A stretch of DNA of 64,000 bases, taken from assembly GCA_001312405.1 (NCBI GenBank), contig BBDR01000005.1, positions 1 to 64,000 on the forward strand. Reading direction: 5' to 3'. The position numbers and the translations under genes were made by a program. Every line of letters starts with the position of its first letter. Position 1 is the first letter of the stretch. Of the stretch, positions 32,246 to 43,972 are shown in pieces. Source of the stretch: Clostridium sp. NkU-1. Its GTDB lineage: Bacteria; Bacillota_A; Clostridia; Lachnospirales; Lachnospiraceae. The notes beneath the pieces are model-generated. The model searched no databases and was not told where the DNA came from. It saw only the letters and a list, made by a program, of their open reading frames with translations.

Positions 32246-32569
32246 CTATGTAATCAGATACATAAGTTCCCGAATCAATTCTCTATTATCTGGCTGGCAA
32301 TTACCTTCACAAATGACATTGTGCCTGTATGTTCCACACCTGGTACACCGGTGAATCAGTTGAAATCCTTTTCTCGTATGATATCGAATTCCTATTGGCT
32401 CCATAAGCCCCTGCAGCTGTTTTTTCTGTCGCCCGGAACTTCATCATCTACATGGAGAGAAAACAGGCAAAAGGGACAATGGTTTCTGTAGCTGCCGTTT
32501 GGTATGGGCAGTACCTGTCTTTTACAATTTTGACAGACAAATGCTGCGTTCAGTTTTCTTTTTTTGCAT
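32246..32569 (-). CDS. RNHCP domain protein (frameshifted)
   Basis: About 108 residues assembled from three frames. Four Cys pairs (CQNCKRQ, NHCPFC, CTRCG, CEGNC), the name-giving RNHCPFC box, then HVDD-PGDR, GLMEPIGIR and QLIHRCTRCGTYRHN. This is a small zinc-ribbon family of unknown function. ATG at 32569 after GGAGGTGATTTTC. Frame breaks at 32559-32565 (T7; T6 gives MQKKRKLNAAFVC) and near 32408 (one G short in SCRGLMEP). Its ribosome binding site is part of a hairpin (see 32578-32662). Ends 26 bp before the MgtC start. Confidence 0.75.
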
Positions 32570-32577
32570 GAAAATCA

Positions 32578-32662
32578 CCTCCGTTTTCCGAAAAACGGAG
32601 GCGATATCTCATAATCCTAACACAATGAGCCGCATATTAAAATCTATGCAGCCTCCGTTTTT
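32578..32662 (-). promoter_or_regulatory. Three-arm leader that can hide the RNHCP ribosome binding site
   Basis: Arms CCTCCGTTTT (32578-32587), AAAAACGGAGGC (32591-32602) and GCCTCCGTTTTT (32651-32662). On the minus strand the middle arm can pair either with the upstream arm, forming a terminator-like hairpin with a T5 tail, or with the downstream arm AAAACGGAGG, which is the ribosome binding site of the RNHCP gene. The pairings exclude each other. Confidence 0.55.
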
Positions 32663-32726
32663 CATATTCTTTTCTTCTGTTCCTCTCATATTCCATACGC
32701 ATCACTCCTCTTCTTTCTCCATTTCT

Positions 32727-33508
32727 TTACTGGCCCAAGGGCTTTAACCTGTTTACCAGGCAGAAGTACTGGTAAAATTCCTCTGCTTCATTCCGCCGCT
32801 CCTCATCAACGAGCCCGCTTTTCATATCATAAAGGATCTTTTGCATGATTGTATTGGAAAAATATTTAAGCTCCACATTTCCCCATTTTGTAATCTCCGC
32901 TCCATCGGAAAAATAATCCCAGTAAAACAGAGTTTCTTTGTCGTTTAGCTGAATCCTGTATTTTTCGTGGCTTTGAATCATACCATCCTTGCAGGCAGAG
33001 CTTTCAAAATTGTCCTGCAGCATAAAGGCCCCTATGATTCGCCTCCTCTTTTCTGCTACCCCCTTCGGGCATATCGTAAGGAGACAGGCTGAATTCAGCT
33101 TGAGCCTTACCGGAATCTTGGGTTTTCCTTTGGAAGCTCCGCTCTGATAGGAACCTGCATAGACTGCCCAATTGGAAAAAAACACTTTCCCTGTCATTCT
33201 CCACAAATCCAAAGGCTGCCTGGGAATCGGGACGGATCTTTAGGTTTTGTATTTCCTCCATACGTTCCTGCTCGCTGATCTCCTCCGCCCGTCTGATTTC
33301 CTCTTCCTCCATGATATGCTTCAGCATATTGTTCATTTCTGTTTGTACCTTTTTATCCTTGAGTGTAAGAAATTTCTTAAAGGAATTGGGATATAAGAAC
33401 TTTTTTTTCACCCTGCGGGAAAAGTATGGTGATATATTTTTCCTCAAGCTCTTTAACCTTCCCCTCTCCAAACTTCATATGGCTGACTTCCATTCCTTCC
33501 AAATGCAT
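32727..33508 (-). CDS. Hypothetical protein with CarD-like N-terminus (frameshifted)
   Basis: About 260 residues. The first 45 residues (GMEVSHMKFGEGKVKELEEKY) resemble the small beta-barrel of CarD/UvrD-tail proteins, continuing GEKKFLYPNSFKKFLTL; then a charged helix (RRAEEISEQERMEE) and a C-terminal domain opening ESVFSNWAVYAGSYQSG. I do not know the function; a nucleic-acid link is suggested only by the N-terminus. ATG at 33508 after AAAGGAGGAACATT. Frame breaks at 33401-33408 (T8 for T7) and 33176-33182 (A7 for A6). Preceded by a long leader with a terminator hairpin ending at the ribosome binding site. Confidence 0.6.
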
Positions 33509-33523
33509 AATGTTCCTCCTTTC

Positions 33524-33582
33524 AAAAAAAAGAAGGGCTTTTCATATCCATGCCATTGGCACAATACTAAAAGCCCTTCTTA
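33524..33582 (-). terminator. Leader terminator (attenuator candidate)
   Basis: 13-bp stem AAGAAGGGCTTTT / AAAAGCCCTTCTT with T8 on the minus strand, ending 2 bases before the AAAGGAGG of the 33508 gene. Because a promoter lies upstream at 33668-33695, it may act as an attenuator of that gene, not only as an end for the DUF1456 transcript. Confidence 0.7.
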
Positions 33583-33667
33583 AAAAGACGGTTCTTTACA
33601 TGTCAATTATAAGATTGTTCATGAAACATCAAATCCCTCAACACACTAGGATATAACGTCTAATTAT

Positions 33668-33695
33668 ATTATACCACAAAAAAAATAATAAGCAA
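33668..33695 (-). promoter_or_regulatory. Promoter of the 33508 gene leader
   Basis: Minus strand TTGCTT (33695-33690), 16-bp spacer, TATAAT (33673-33668). The 150-nt leader contains GACG...CGTC ends and the near-palindrome TGTTTCATGAACA; no known riboswitch or T-box motif was recognised. Confidence 0.6.
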
Positions 33696-33738
33696 GACCC
33701 CTCTCCCTGGATCTTTAGACGGTTTTACCCGCCTTTTA

Positions 33739-34267
33739 TCATTGGTCTGATCTGTATTTGATTGCCAGGCCCTTTAAGAAATTTCTGATATACCTGTCCT
33801 GGCACTCCTTATAATTGCGCTGCCCTTCCCTTCGCAAAAGTGCACTTAATTCACCGTTGGACAGATTGATTCCAACAGACTTAAAAATAGCAAGCATATC
33901 ATCACCGGTAAGGGACAGGGCAATTTTAACTTTCTTAAGCAGGACATTATTGACTGATCTGTGGTCTTTCACCATGAACAGCGGCTTTTCCGGCTCTCCC
34001 GGCTTTGATTCCTGCTTTCCCCGTTTAAAAATAATATAACCGTTTAAAAAAAGACTCCAGCATAAAATCATTGCAGATATCCCTGTTTTTATCAGCAATG
34101 GCCTTTTCTTCCCCGGAAACGCCTGTATCGGTTTGAGGCTTTGTCAGAAGCCTTCGGATCCCTTCCTTTGTAGTCTTGATTCCGCCCAGTTTAAATATTT
34201 CTACCATATCAGAATCCTTGATATCCATGGCATACCGCAGTCTTATTAATATATCGTTGTTATCCAC
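33739..34267 (-). CDS. DUF1456 (YehS-like) protein (frameshifted)
   Basis: About 176 residues made of two copies of the DUF1456 helical unit: DILIRLRYAMDIKDSDMVEIFKLGG and, in the second half, NVLLKKVKIALSLTGDDMLAIFKSVG. Function unknown; cytoplasmic. A GTG start at 34267 follows AAGGAGGAACAGA. The frame breaks at 34046-34052 (A7 on the plus strand; six restores ESFLNGYIIFKRGKQ). Confidence 0.85.
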
Positions 34268-34420
34268 TCTGTTCCTCCTTAGGAAATACATTTTCTAAAT
34301 GAAAACTGTAATAAAAAAATTATACTAATTTGTGAAGGAAATAGCAATCTTTCTGATGGGATGTTTGTAAAAAAATATGGTATACTGTAAATATAAACTG
34401 CTTTTTAAGAGGTAATACAC

Positions 34421-35383
34421 ATGAATAAAGAAAAGATAATTAAAAGCATTAAAATTGCCGCTGCCGCAGTGCTGGCGATTACCATTGCCGCTGAGCTTGG
34501 TTTAAAGTATTCTGCTACAGCCGGCATCATCACGGTGCTCAGCATACAAAACACCAAGAGAGAAACCATTAAAAGCGCCAGAAACCGGACGCTGGCCTTT
34601 CTATGCGCATTAATACTGGCTGCCGCTTCCTTCCGGCTTTTGGGCTTTACTCTTTTTGCATTTGCCTGGTACCTTCTGTTATTTGCCCTGCTATGCCTTT
34701 ATGCGGACTGGGGAGAGGCAATTGCCATGGATTCCGTATTGATCACTCATTTCCTGTCCGAGAAGTCCATGTCCGCACCTCTCATAGGGAATGAGATCTC
34801 TTTGTTCTTGATCGGCACCACCGTTGGGGTTCTGGTCAATATGCATCTCCGAAGGAAAGAAAAAGTATTTAAGAAACTGGCAGATGATGTGGATTCCCAG
34901 ATAAAGGGGATCTTAAGCCGCATGTCTCTTTGGCTGGTGGAGGAGGATAAAAGCGGATATGGTCCTGATTGTCTCATACAGCTAAAGGAAAGCCTGGACC
35001 TGGCAAGAATATGCGCGCTTAATAATTATAACAATGCACTTTGGAAAAAAGCTTCCTATGAAGTGGATTATATACAGATGCGCCAGCAGCAAAGCATGGT
35101 GCTTCAGGAAATCTATGAAAATATCAAAAGCATCACCTGCCTTCCAAGACAGGCAAAGCAGGTGGCCCTGCTTCTTAAGGGAATTGAACAGGGATATCAC
35201 AGGGAAAATACAGCAGAAGGGCTTTTAAAGGACTTAGACCTTCTATTTCAGGATTTAAAAAGCCATGAGCTCCCTTCTGGCCGGGAGGAATTTGAAGCCA
35301 GGGCCATTCTGTTTTATATTTTAAAGCAGATAAAAAAGCTGCTGATAATAAAGAGGGAATTTATTATGGCTCATCCTAAATAA
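34421..35383 (+). CDS. Aromatic acid exporter family protein
   Basis: 320 residues. Four to six transmembrane segments in the first 150 residues (KIAAAAVLAITIAAELGL, YSATAGIITVLSIQNTKRETI), then a soluble helical domain. This is the layout of Gram-positive ArAE/DUF939 proteins related to the AaeB and FUSC superfamily; the substrate is unproven. Start after AAGAGGTAATACAC; an extended -10 TGG-TATACT lies near 34378. Divergent from the DUF1456 gene. The frame is intact. Confidence 0.8.
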   Translation: MNKEKIIKSIKIAAAAVLAITIAAELGLKYSATAGIITVLSIQNTKRETIKSARNRTLAFLCALILAAASFRLLGFTLFAFAWYLLLFALLCLYADWGEAIAMDSVLITHFLSEKSMSAPLIGNEISLFLIGTTVGVLVNMHLRRKEKVFKKLADDVDSQIKGILSRMSLWLVEEDKSGYGPDCLIQLKESLDLARICALNNYNNALWKKASYEVDYIQMRQQQSMVLQEIYENIKSITCLPRQAKQVALLLKGIEQGYHRENTAEGLLKDLDLLFQDLKSHELPSGREEFEARAILFYILKQIKKLLIIKREFIMAHPK

Positions 35384-35385
35384 AT

Positions 35386-35436
35386 CCAGGAGGCCGACGG
35401 GACCGTTTCCTTCCCGTCAGCTCCTGGTCATCTTAT
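35386..35436. terminator. Bidirectional terminator
   Basis: Stem CCAGGAG--GACGGG / CCCGTC--CTCCTGG (35386-35427) between the convergent exporter gene and the GH30-GH43 gene. Confidence 0.7.
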
Positions 35437-38400
35437 TTCACCGCCTGTATCACACCAGGCACCACCCATGCACCGTCACTTCCAACCGCATAACCATCGG
35501 GAGTCAGCGTGTTCACAGCCATGGCGCCACTCCATGTCAGGTAATACCACTTTTCTTTACAGAGAATCCATTTACCCGCTGCCATGCTTCCGTCTTCGTT
35601 TAAATAATACCAGATTCCCTTATCAAGGATCCAGCCGGTCCTTATATATCCCTGTTCATCAAAATAATACCACAATCCATTAATTCTTGCCCAGGCCCCG
35701 CTAATATATCCTCCGGCCTTTTTCTCATACCACCAGCCGGTATCATTTTTCTTCCATTCTCCAGGAACAGTGAAGCCCGGACCCTGGTCAGCATCTCCAT
35801 CCTCTCCGCCGTCTTTGCCAGGTACGGGCAGAATTACATCATCCTTTGTGTTGGCCGCCACGAACATGGAAAGCTCCCATACGTCAAAGCTCATTCGGTT
35901 TCCTTTTACAACTGGGTGGATCACATGGATTTCTCCGTCATGGCAATGGTAAATAACCAGTTTTTCTCTTCCAAGGCCTTCCGGAATATCCATACTGATT
36001 CTGATTGGAAGCCTGGGCTGCATTTCACCCTCTGCACCGGAAAGGACAATGTCCATTGCTGCATATTTCTTTGCCTTATCCAAAATCTCCTCCGGCACTT
36101 CTTCCACTGCCCTGCGTATCCGCAGCCGTATCATCTGAGTTCCTTCCGTCTCTAAACCGGCATTGAGTCCCAGACCGTCGGCACGGACATTTTTTAAAGA
36201 AGCTATCCGCCTGCAGGGAGGTTGTAATGTGAGTAAATTGTTTCAGTAGCTTTTCTTCCAGATCCTTCAGCAGTTTTAACGTCTTATCACTTAATTTTTC
36301 CCTTTCTTCCACCTTTTCCATTATTTCCGCTGCGCCATCCAATGCCTCTGTAAAGGCCGATTTTTCTCAGCCTCTGTTAGGTAGTCTCCATAGAGGAGCC
36401 TATCCTCCAGTATTCTCTCAAGTGCCTCTAAATTTCCCTCCGTGACTGCCGTTTCATTTCTGGTGACAACCACGTTCAGCGTGTCTGAGAATTCCTTTTC
36501 CTCCCCATTTTCTCCGTCAGCGTAATAAAAGATGCGGACCTTTTTCTTACCGGTCTTTGAAAAATCATACGGCTCCACTACCAACTCCTCTGGAAGCACC
36601 GTTTCTTTATAAGTGGCATTGCTTGAGGAAGCCACTATTTTTACGGTTTTCTCCACAGTTATTCCTTCTACGTCAAAATCATCACCCGGACGGTAAATCA
36701 GCCGGTAAGGCTTTTGAATGATCTGAATATGATCAACATAGCGTTCCGATTCTTCCTCTTCAAACACCGTAACTTGGAAAGAATCTTTTAAAACTGCGGC
36801 CGGTTCTCCGTCCTTTTCAAGGGTATAGGTAATAGCGACTGCTGAAATTCCCGGCTCCGTGAAGTCATATTCTGCCTCATAATCCCCAGCCTCCAGTATG
36901 GTCACACCTGCTTCCAAAAGGTTCCGTCCGCGTACTTCCATACCAGACAGATCCAGATCCTCTCCGGAGAAATAAAACAGCTTGTCCGGTTTCTTTACGA
37001 CTTTGATTTCCGGAGCTGAGTCGGCTTTATAGACGATGACTTCAAAGAATGTCTTTAATGTTTTCTGTTCGTTTCCTTCCTCTTCCACATATGTAACCGT
37101 AATTTTCTTTTTACCGGAAGTAGAAGAATCCAACTCGCTTAAGGTATACTCCTCTTTCTCCAGAATACGTTCTTCCTCTCCTGCACGGTACAAAGCCACT
37201 TGGAGCCCCTCAGGGTCAAGCTGCTCTCCCATCAGGTAATTTCTCCGTACCGGAAGGGCCTTGATTCTGATTTCCTCCGCGTTCTCCGGTTCTTCCTTCC
37301 TGGTTAACTCCAGATCAGCGTCAGTTAACATTTTTTTCCATTTACTTTGATGACTTTTACTGCCTGCTTATATCCTTCCTGTTCCGGCACCTCAATGCTG
37401 TAGGTCCCATCCTTTAGATTTTTAAATGCATAGACCCCGTCTCCTCCGGTTTTCGCAGCCTCCGAAGGACTTGCAATAGTTATATCTCCTCCTTTATAGA
37501 GATTGACATCCAAATCTGCAACACCGTTTTCCTTGTCAGTTACAATACCGGATATTGTGTAATATGTCTCCGCTATCTTTTCCGGCACCAGACTGATGAA
37601 GCTTAATACCGGGTCATCTGATCCTGTTTTCTCCACACGGACAACCACATGGCTCGTATCATTACCTTCAGGTACCGTGAATTTCAGTTCCTGTACCAGA
37701 TTCCTGTCGTACTGTTCCAGGGTAAAATCTTTGGAAGCCAGTTTTTCTTCCGTTCCGGCCTCATTTTTCTTTCCTGCCGAAATCCTGATTCCACGCTTCG
37801 TATTCCACCACTCCTGATATCCGGTATAAACGGTATACTCTCCCGGTGCTAATTCAAATGCATATTCAATAGATTGGTCTTTTTCCGCCCACCAGCCGTT
37901 TCCATATAAATCATGGCCGGAGTATCGTCCAAACACAGTGCCTTCCGTACCCATATATCCGGCATGGTTTTCTTCCGTATATGCCTGATCCGGTTCCATG
38001 TTCTTCAGTTCTGGGGCCTGATCCTTCATTAAATCAAAATATTCCGAAGAATCCGCACCGCAGTCAAAGAACCATATGGTATTCCGGTTAAGGATTGTGG
38101 CAGTATGGCTTATCCGGTTTCCCTGTTCTTCCAGTCTTCCGTATACAGTATATTCTCCAACGAACGGACGGCTTTCATCAATGTCATCCCATTTGACCGG
38201 CGCGTCATTCCATGTTTCGTTACCAGATTTTACGTCAACCGTACCTGGCAGGGCTTCTTCCAGTTCTGCCAGTGAGGCGAACTGCTCCGGAATCTCCGAA
38301 GTGATATAGGCAAGTCCCTTGTTGTCCAGTTCATCCAGAGTCCAGTTGCTGTAAGGCCGTAATACCAGGCGGTTTCCATCATGGAATTCCACCGGCAGCC

Positions 38401-41400
38401 ATACGTAGCGGGATTCGCTCAGATCATCGGCATTCCACCGGTCACCCATGTAGATATACTTTCCAGCCTCTGCATCCACAGGAAATACACAGGTACTCTG
38501 GGTGTAAAAGGTTTTATTGGAATTGGCTCCGTCACAGGGGTCACCCATGTCCGTCCACGGACCCAGTGGGTGCTCAGCTACCGCGTACTTTGCCTCATTC
38601 GCCGACCAGCCGGTGCAGCCGGAGTTGATCATGTAATATTTCTTGTTGTATTTAAACATGGCCGGGGCTTCTCTGGACCAGCTTTAAAGTTGGTGGTAAA
38701 ATGCACTCCTTGCACCCCATCGTCTTTGGGAACCACCAGGCCTGTATACTCCTCGTTCAGCCTGGAAATGAACAATGTCTGGTTTCCCTGGGAGGAATAG
38801 ATCACATATGCAGTCTTATCTTTATCGTCATCCACAAACAGGTTTATGTCACGCACGGCGCCCAAATGATTTCCATCAAATCCCTGGTTATCGCTTCTTA
38901 CGTAGTTCAGGTCATAGGAGCCTAACAGCTTATATGGTCCCTCGGGCCTGTCGGCGATGGCCACACCTGCTTTTGCCTTTCCATAATCCGCATCATTCCA
39001 TGGTGTTCTGCCATCCGCATGGAACCATATTACGTATTTGTCCATCTTTTCGTTATAAATCATCTTCGGACGCTCGATCACACAGTTATTCTTATCCAGG
39101 TCAATGAATACTTCCTGCTTCTTTTCCTGGCTGTAGTCCCCATACACTTCATTAAAATACGGGTCCGTTTCAAACTCATCCATGCTTTCCATCGTCCTTA
39201 GCACCACACCCTCATCCTTCCAGTTATAAAGATCTTCCGAGGTATAAAGATGAATGCCCCCTACCGGACGGTAATCATATGTTTTATCTTCGCCGATCCA
39301 GTAATATTTCGTCTCTCCATCTACAGTAAGCTGCTGAATCTGTCCGCCGTGTGCCTGAATCTGTACACCGTTGGTATCATAATAAGGCGCACCCTCCACT
39401 CCTGTGATGGAATCGTACTCTCTGCGGCTGACCAGTCCGGCAAACGCTTCATACAATGTAAAATACATGTTCCGGATTTCTTCCCTATCCTCTGTGCCTT
39501 TCTCTATCAGAATTTCCGCCTTCTCTCTGGCTATCTGGAAAGCGGAAAGGCTCTTATCAGTCCAGTTTCTGTCTTCTTCTGCCTGATCCACAGTTTCCTC
39601 CATCTTTGTAAGTGTATTCCGAAGCATATGTAAGGTATATTCCGGCACAGCCTTAACAATGAGGTAACTTAAAATCGGATCTCCATACTGGCTGGTTCGT
39701 TTGGGACTGTGCACCATTACATTCAGCTCCCCATCCGTTACTTCCGCCACATATTGTTTTTCAATCAAGGTCTCCTGCTGCAGATTGACAGACGCTCCTG
39801 CTGTTCTTCCCTCCAGCCTCACATCAACATCCCGGGCACTCCATGGGTTCATAAAGCCTGCTGTTACCTGGTAATCTCCGGCTGGAAGGGCAAAACTGTA
39901 TCTCAGCCCGCTTTTTTCCCGGTCAAATACCACATCAGCTCATGCTTACGCAAGTGCCGGTGATGTCGGCAGCATCAGAGCCGTTTCTGTCCATAGCGCT
40001 GTATGCATCAGCTTCCGCATATCCCCATAAATTCTTTTTCACCGAATCCTTCCCATACATTTGATCCACAACGGACTGCATGAGTCCCAGCTTATACCCT
40101 GTCGGCACAACCGACGGATCCGGTGTTCCGCAGTTGACCAGATAGAGGATATAATCATTTGCAGCCAGTTCTTCTTCTGTAAATTCTTTTCCATTTACTA
40201 AGGCAGTCAAAGCGTCGGTAACAGCCTTTGCAGCTCTGTTGGAATCGGCCTTTGTAGTCTCCGGGGCGGTCAGTTGTTTATAGCCTGCTAAAACAGCAAC
40301 ATCAAGTGCTTCCAGCAAAGAGGCTTCACACCCCGTCCGGTTTAAGGTACGGGCCTGACCAAGGGCGGAAATCAGAGGTGCATGGTCTATCTTCTGATGA
40401 ACGTCAAAGAAACTTAACACCGGATCCACACCATTGTATTTTGATACCTTAAATGCCACCTCGGTCTTCTCAGGCAAATCCAGTGATGCAGAAACCAATG
40501 CCTCCGGATTCCCTCCTGTCACCGTTACTGTTCCCAGCTCCCTGGTAACTGTGTTTCCATCTGCCTTGGTATAAGAGGCGCTTATCTTCATGGGACGGCT
40601 CTGTCGCCACCATTCCTGGAAACCGAAGTCCACCGTATAGCTGCCTGCCGCCAGAGGCATTTTATAAACAATGTCCTGATCCTTATAGGCATACCATCCA
40701 TTCTCGTACTTATCCTTTGTGCCGGATTGATGAGAGCCATAATCTTCTGCATACCCCCAGCTTCCGTCCGAATATTTTTGATCCGCAGATTCGTTGAAGA
40801 GCGGAAGATGGTTCTTCAGTTTTTTTGTAAATATCAGATTCCTGATTGTTGCAGTCAATAAAATACTGAAGATTCTGAGGCACCACCAGGACCTCTGCAC
40901 TGACTCCCAAGGCATATCCATCCACGTCACCCTTTATGGTCACCCCGGTATACTCTTTGACATCCAAGGCATCGGCAGATACCTTCCATTCTACCTCCCT
41001 CTCTACAGTATCTCCTTCAGGCGTGGTTCCTTTCACCGTACGTGGCAGATTGGGAATCACCCCCCTGACTGTGACATATCCTTGAAGTTTTTCTATGTCC
41101 ACCAGATTATCATTTGTTATTTTCCTGATCTTGATCCAGTTCATAATAGGATCGCACTGAGAATCCGTATTGCCTTTGGAACGCACTGCTTTTATGGTGA
41201 GAAGTCCATCTTCCCTGACCACAGCATTATATTTTTTTCACGGTCTTGTCGTATGGCACAAGTGTTTCCATCTTCTCTCCCTGTAAAATAATATCCTGAC
41301 TGCGTTTACTGTTATTCCATGGATCATCCATCCCTATTTCAACGGTATAGGCCCCCTCATCTAACTGGAAACGGTATTCCAAGCCTTTCTCTGCCGCATC

Positions 41401-43972
41401 TCTTCCGTCATACCGTAAGCTGTCCCACTCTGACCGATCCTCACCGGTATGGCCATATGCCATGTCATCCGTATATCCCCAGATCTTACCGGTTACTATG
41501 TCCATGCCGTAAGCCTGGTCCAGAATGCCGTTATCACGCCCAAAAGACTGCCCGGCCTTAAGTACACGGGGCCGTCCCGTACCGGCATTTACAAAGTAAC
41601 ACAGACCTTCCTCCACTGCAGAAGGACGTCCGCTTTCCGCGAGAGAAACAGATCCATCATTTCCTCTAACCTGGACCAGATAATCCGTGCCGTTTATAAG
41701 GCCGCCAAGAACTGCCGCCCCATTCTGTGCAGGTTCACTCACCGTTATATTCTCCAGAGAAGTACCGCATTCCACGGTATAATCCGTAACCCCATCCATG
41801 CCTTGAAATTCCACAATTAATTTCCCATCGTGAGCTGCAATATTCGTAATCCGCGGGGTCTTCACGGCTAATTCTCCGTTTATGATTTCCGCATATTCCA
41901 GCACAATTTCCGGTGCTTCCGCTGTCTGGCTGTCTGCCATGGTTATGGCGACCGTGTGATCCCCTTCGCCCAGGGCAGGCGTCATATAGAGCAGGCTTCC
42001 CCTCACTTCTGATGAGGAATTGGTGCTGATACTGATGGGATTTCCTTCATCAACCGTAACCATGAGATTTGCACCATTGGGAGACTTCTTTCCATAGATT
42101 GCCGCCTGTGTACCTGTAAAGTGGAAACTGGCGGAGGAACCTTTTTGGGTCGTGTATTTCTCCTGGATATTCCAGCCATCCCTCCAATCTCCGGAATATG
42201 TAAATTTATTAAGATCCGAGGCACCTGATAAAGCCGTATCAACGGTGGTCTGTATATCACATTCCACGATTTTCTTATAACCATCGCTGTCCAGGAGCGC
42301 CTTGCCATCCTTTGCCGTAATCACATAAGTGGACACCGAATTCCCGGGTAATGAAACAGGAAGAACTCTTCTCTCCAGCGTCTCCTCCTGTATCAGCCGG
42401 CAGTTTTCAGAGTCGCTGGTTCGGTAAAGCTTCACATCGGATCCATTGGGAAGCATATTTAAATCCACACTAGTTTCCCGTGTGCCTGTAGTAAAATTCT
42501 GTGCAACAATGACCAGAACCTGTTTATCCGGTGAAATGGCCGCACACATATTGCCATCCCCTATTTCCACCATGGTATATCCGGACTTTAAGAATTTGCT
42601 GTACTGCATCATGGTGTAAAACTGTTTTGTCAAAGCGAAATATCCTGCTCCCGGGACATCTGCCTTCACAATTCCATTTCCGTCAAATAAATTGGTATGA
42701 TATCCTTTTACCGGCCCATGATCTTCAAATACATAATGAATCGGTCCCCAGCTGCTGTTGGTCTGGATACATTCATACTCACTGTCAGCAGCCAGCCACA
42801 TAATCCAGGCAGATACTTTCATCTTCTTGATATCGGCCATGATCCCTTCACTCTGGTCCTTTGTATTGACCGCCCACATGGAATCGTGGGTGCCTCGCCG
42901 TGGGTGCCTCCACCCTTTGTGACCTCGGACATCCAAAGCCCTTTGTCGTAGGATGCAGCCAGCTTTCTAAGCTGTTCCCGTTCACTGTCACTGCCGCCAT
43001 AGGTATGAGCGCTTATGACAGCCATATCCTTCCTGGTCTGTGCATCCAGTTTTTCAAAAGAATTGATGGCATTCCAAAGTGCAGTCTCATCTGTACCGGT
43101 CAGCTTGACATCACTTAATTGTTCCTGCTCCAGCGCCTTTTTCACTTCCTGGTAAGCCTTGATCTGATTGGTGCCCGGCCGGAAGATACAGCCTTCCTGC
43201 TTGGTGCTGCCGTTGAACCAGAAATTCGTATCCGGCTCATTTAAAGGCTCCACATAATCCACACCAGTACCGTACTTGCCTTTTAAGTCCTGGTTCAGCC
43301 ATTTTGTTGCGCGCGCCAGATACGATGCAAAATCGTCGTAGCAGTCATCTCTTAAATTCTCTTTATCCCATTCATAACCACCTGTGGAGCTGCCTGATTT
43401 CGTCATGTAGTAAGGTGGAGAATTGGAAAATACTTTATTAATGATATCGCCTTCTGATGCCCGCCATTGATTGGCCTGCTCCAGCATCCAGATCTGGCCG
43501 GCATCATTCATTTCTCCTGATTCCTTACTGTAGAATTCCTCTTCCTTAAATGTTCCCGTTCCATCATCCGTGCCGAACATGTCCCTGCTCCAGCCTGGCA
43601 CAAGCCCTTCTACCCGTTTAATGGTCGTATCCGGCTTGTCACCCCCTCCCACGTTATAGCGGACAATATTCAAATTTAAATATTCCGGGGAAAACACCAA
43701 TTCCGCGATTTCCTCGCGGTCGGACCTGCCATTACCGTTGGTATCCCGGTCTCCGGCAGAACCAATAATATTCCCCCACCAGCAAAGAGAGGTTCCCCAA
43801 CCCTCTAATGTCTGGTAATGTACCTGCGGATCCAGTGCAATTTCCCCTATAAAACTGGAAGACAATGCAGGTACTGTCTGTGCGGCAGTCGGAAACGGCA
43901 TCCCCGACAAAGACATAGGCATAGCTAAAAAAAAGCGACCACACCACGTTGAAACAAACTTAATTGTTTCAT
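35433..43972 (-). CDS. Secreted GH30 - GH43 glycosidase megaprotein with cell-wall-binding repeats (frameshifted)
   Basis: About 2,845 residues. Signal peptide MKQLSLFQRGVVAFFLAMPM; GH30 catalytic domain (25-550; GWGTSLCWW, acid/base Glu in LNEPD at about 245, nucleophile in MSEVTKGG at about 350); galactose-binding-like and Fn3-like domains; four copies of a malectin-like module (opening YFVNAG, YFIDCN, YLVNCG, WFFDCG and containing WGY and YTV-G-EWW); GH43 five-blade propeller (1,520-1,890; AHGGQIQ, REAPAMFKYN), closest to exo-beta-1,3-galactanases; SpaA-like, Big_3-like and FIVAR domains; C-terminal wall-binding repeats (GWILDKGIWYYL). GH30 with GH43_24 suggests attack on type II arabinogalactan (inference). 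Frame breaks near 43932, 42903, 39940, 38680, 37330, 36365 and 36195 and at T7 runs 41232-41238 and 40820-40826. Confidence 0.8.

Noticed and set aside
33583..33668. T-box or named riboswitch in the leader
   Set aside because: No T-box GGGTGG-ACCGCG motif and no purine, SAM, lysine, ZTP, guanidine or cyclic-di-GMP core that I could recognise.
11109..43972. Treating the three megaprotein genes as pseudogenes or many small genes
   Set aside because: All joins restore known domain sequences and the fragments lack ribosome binding sites and signal peptides of their own.
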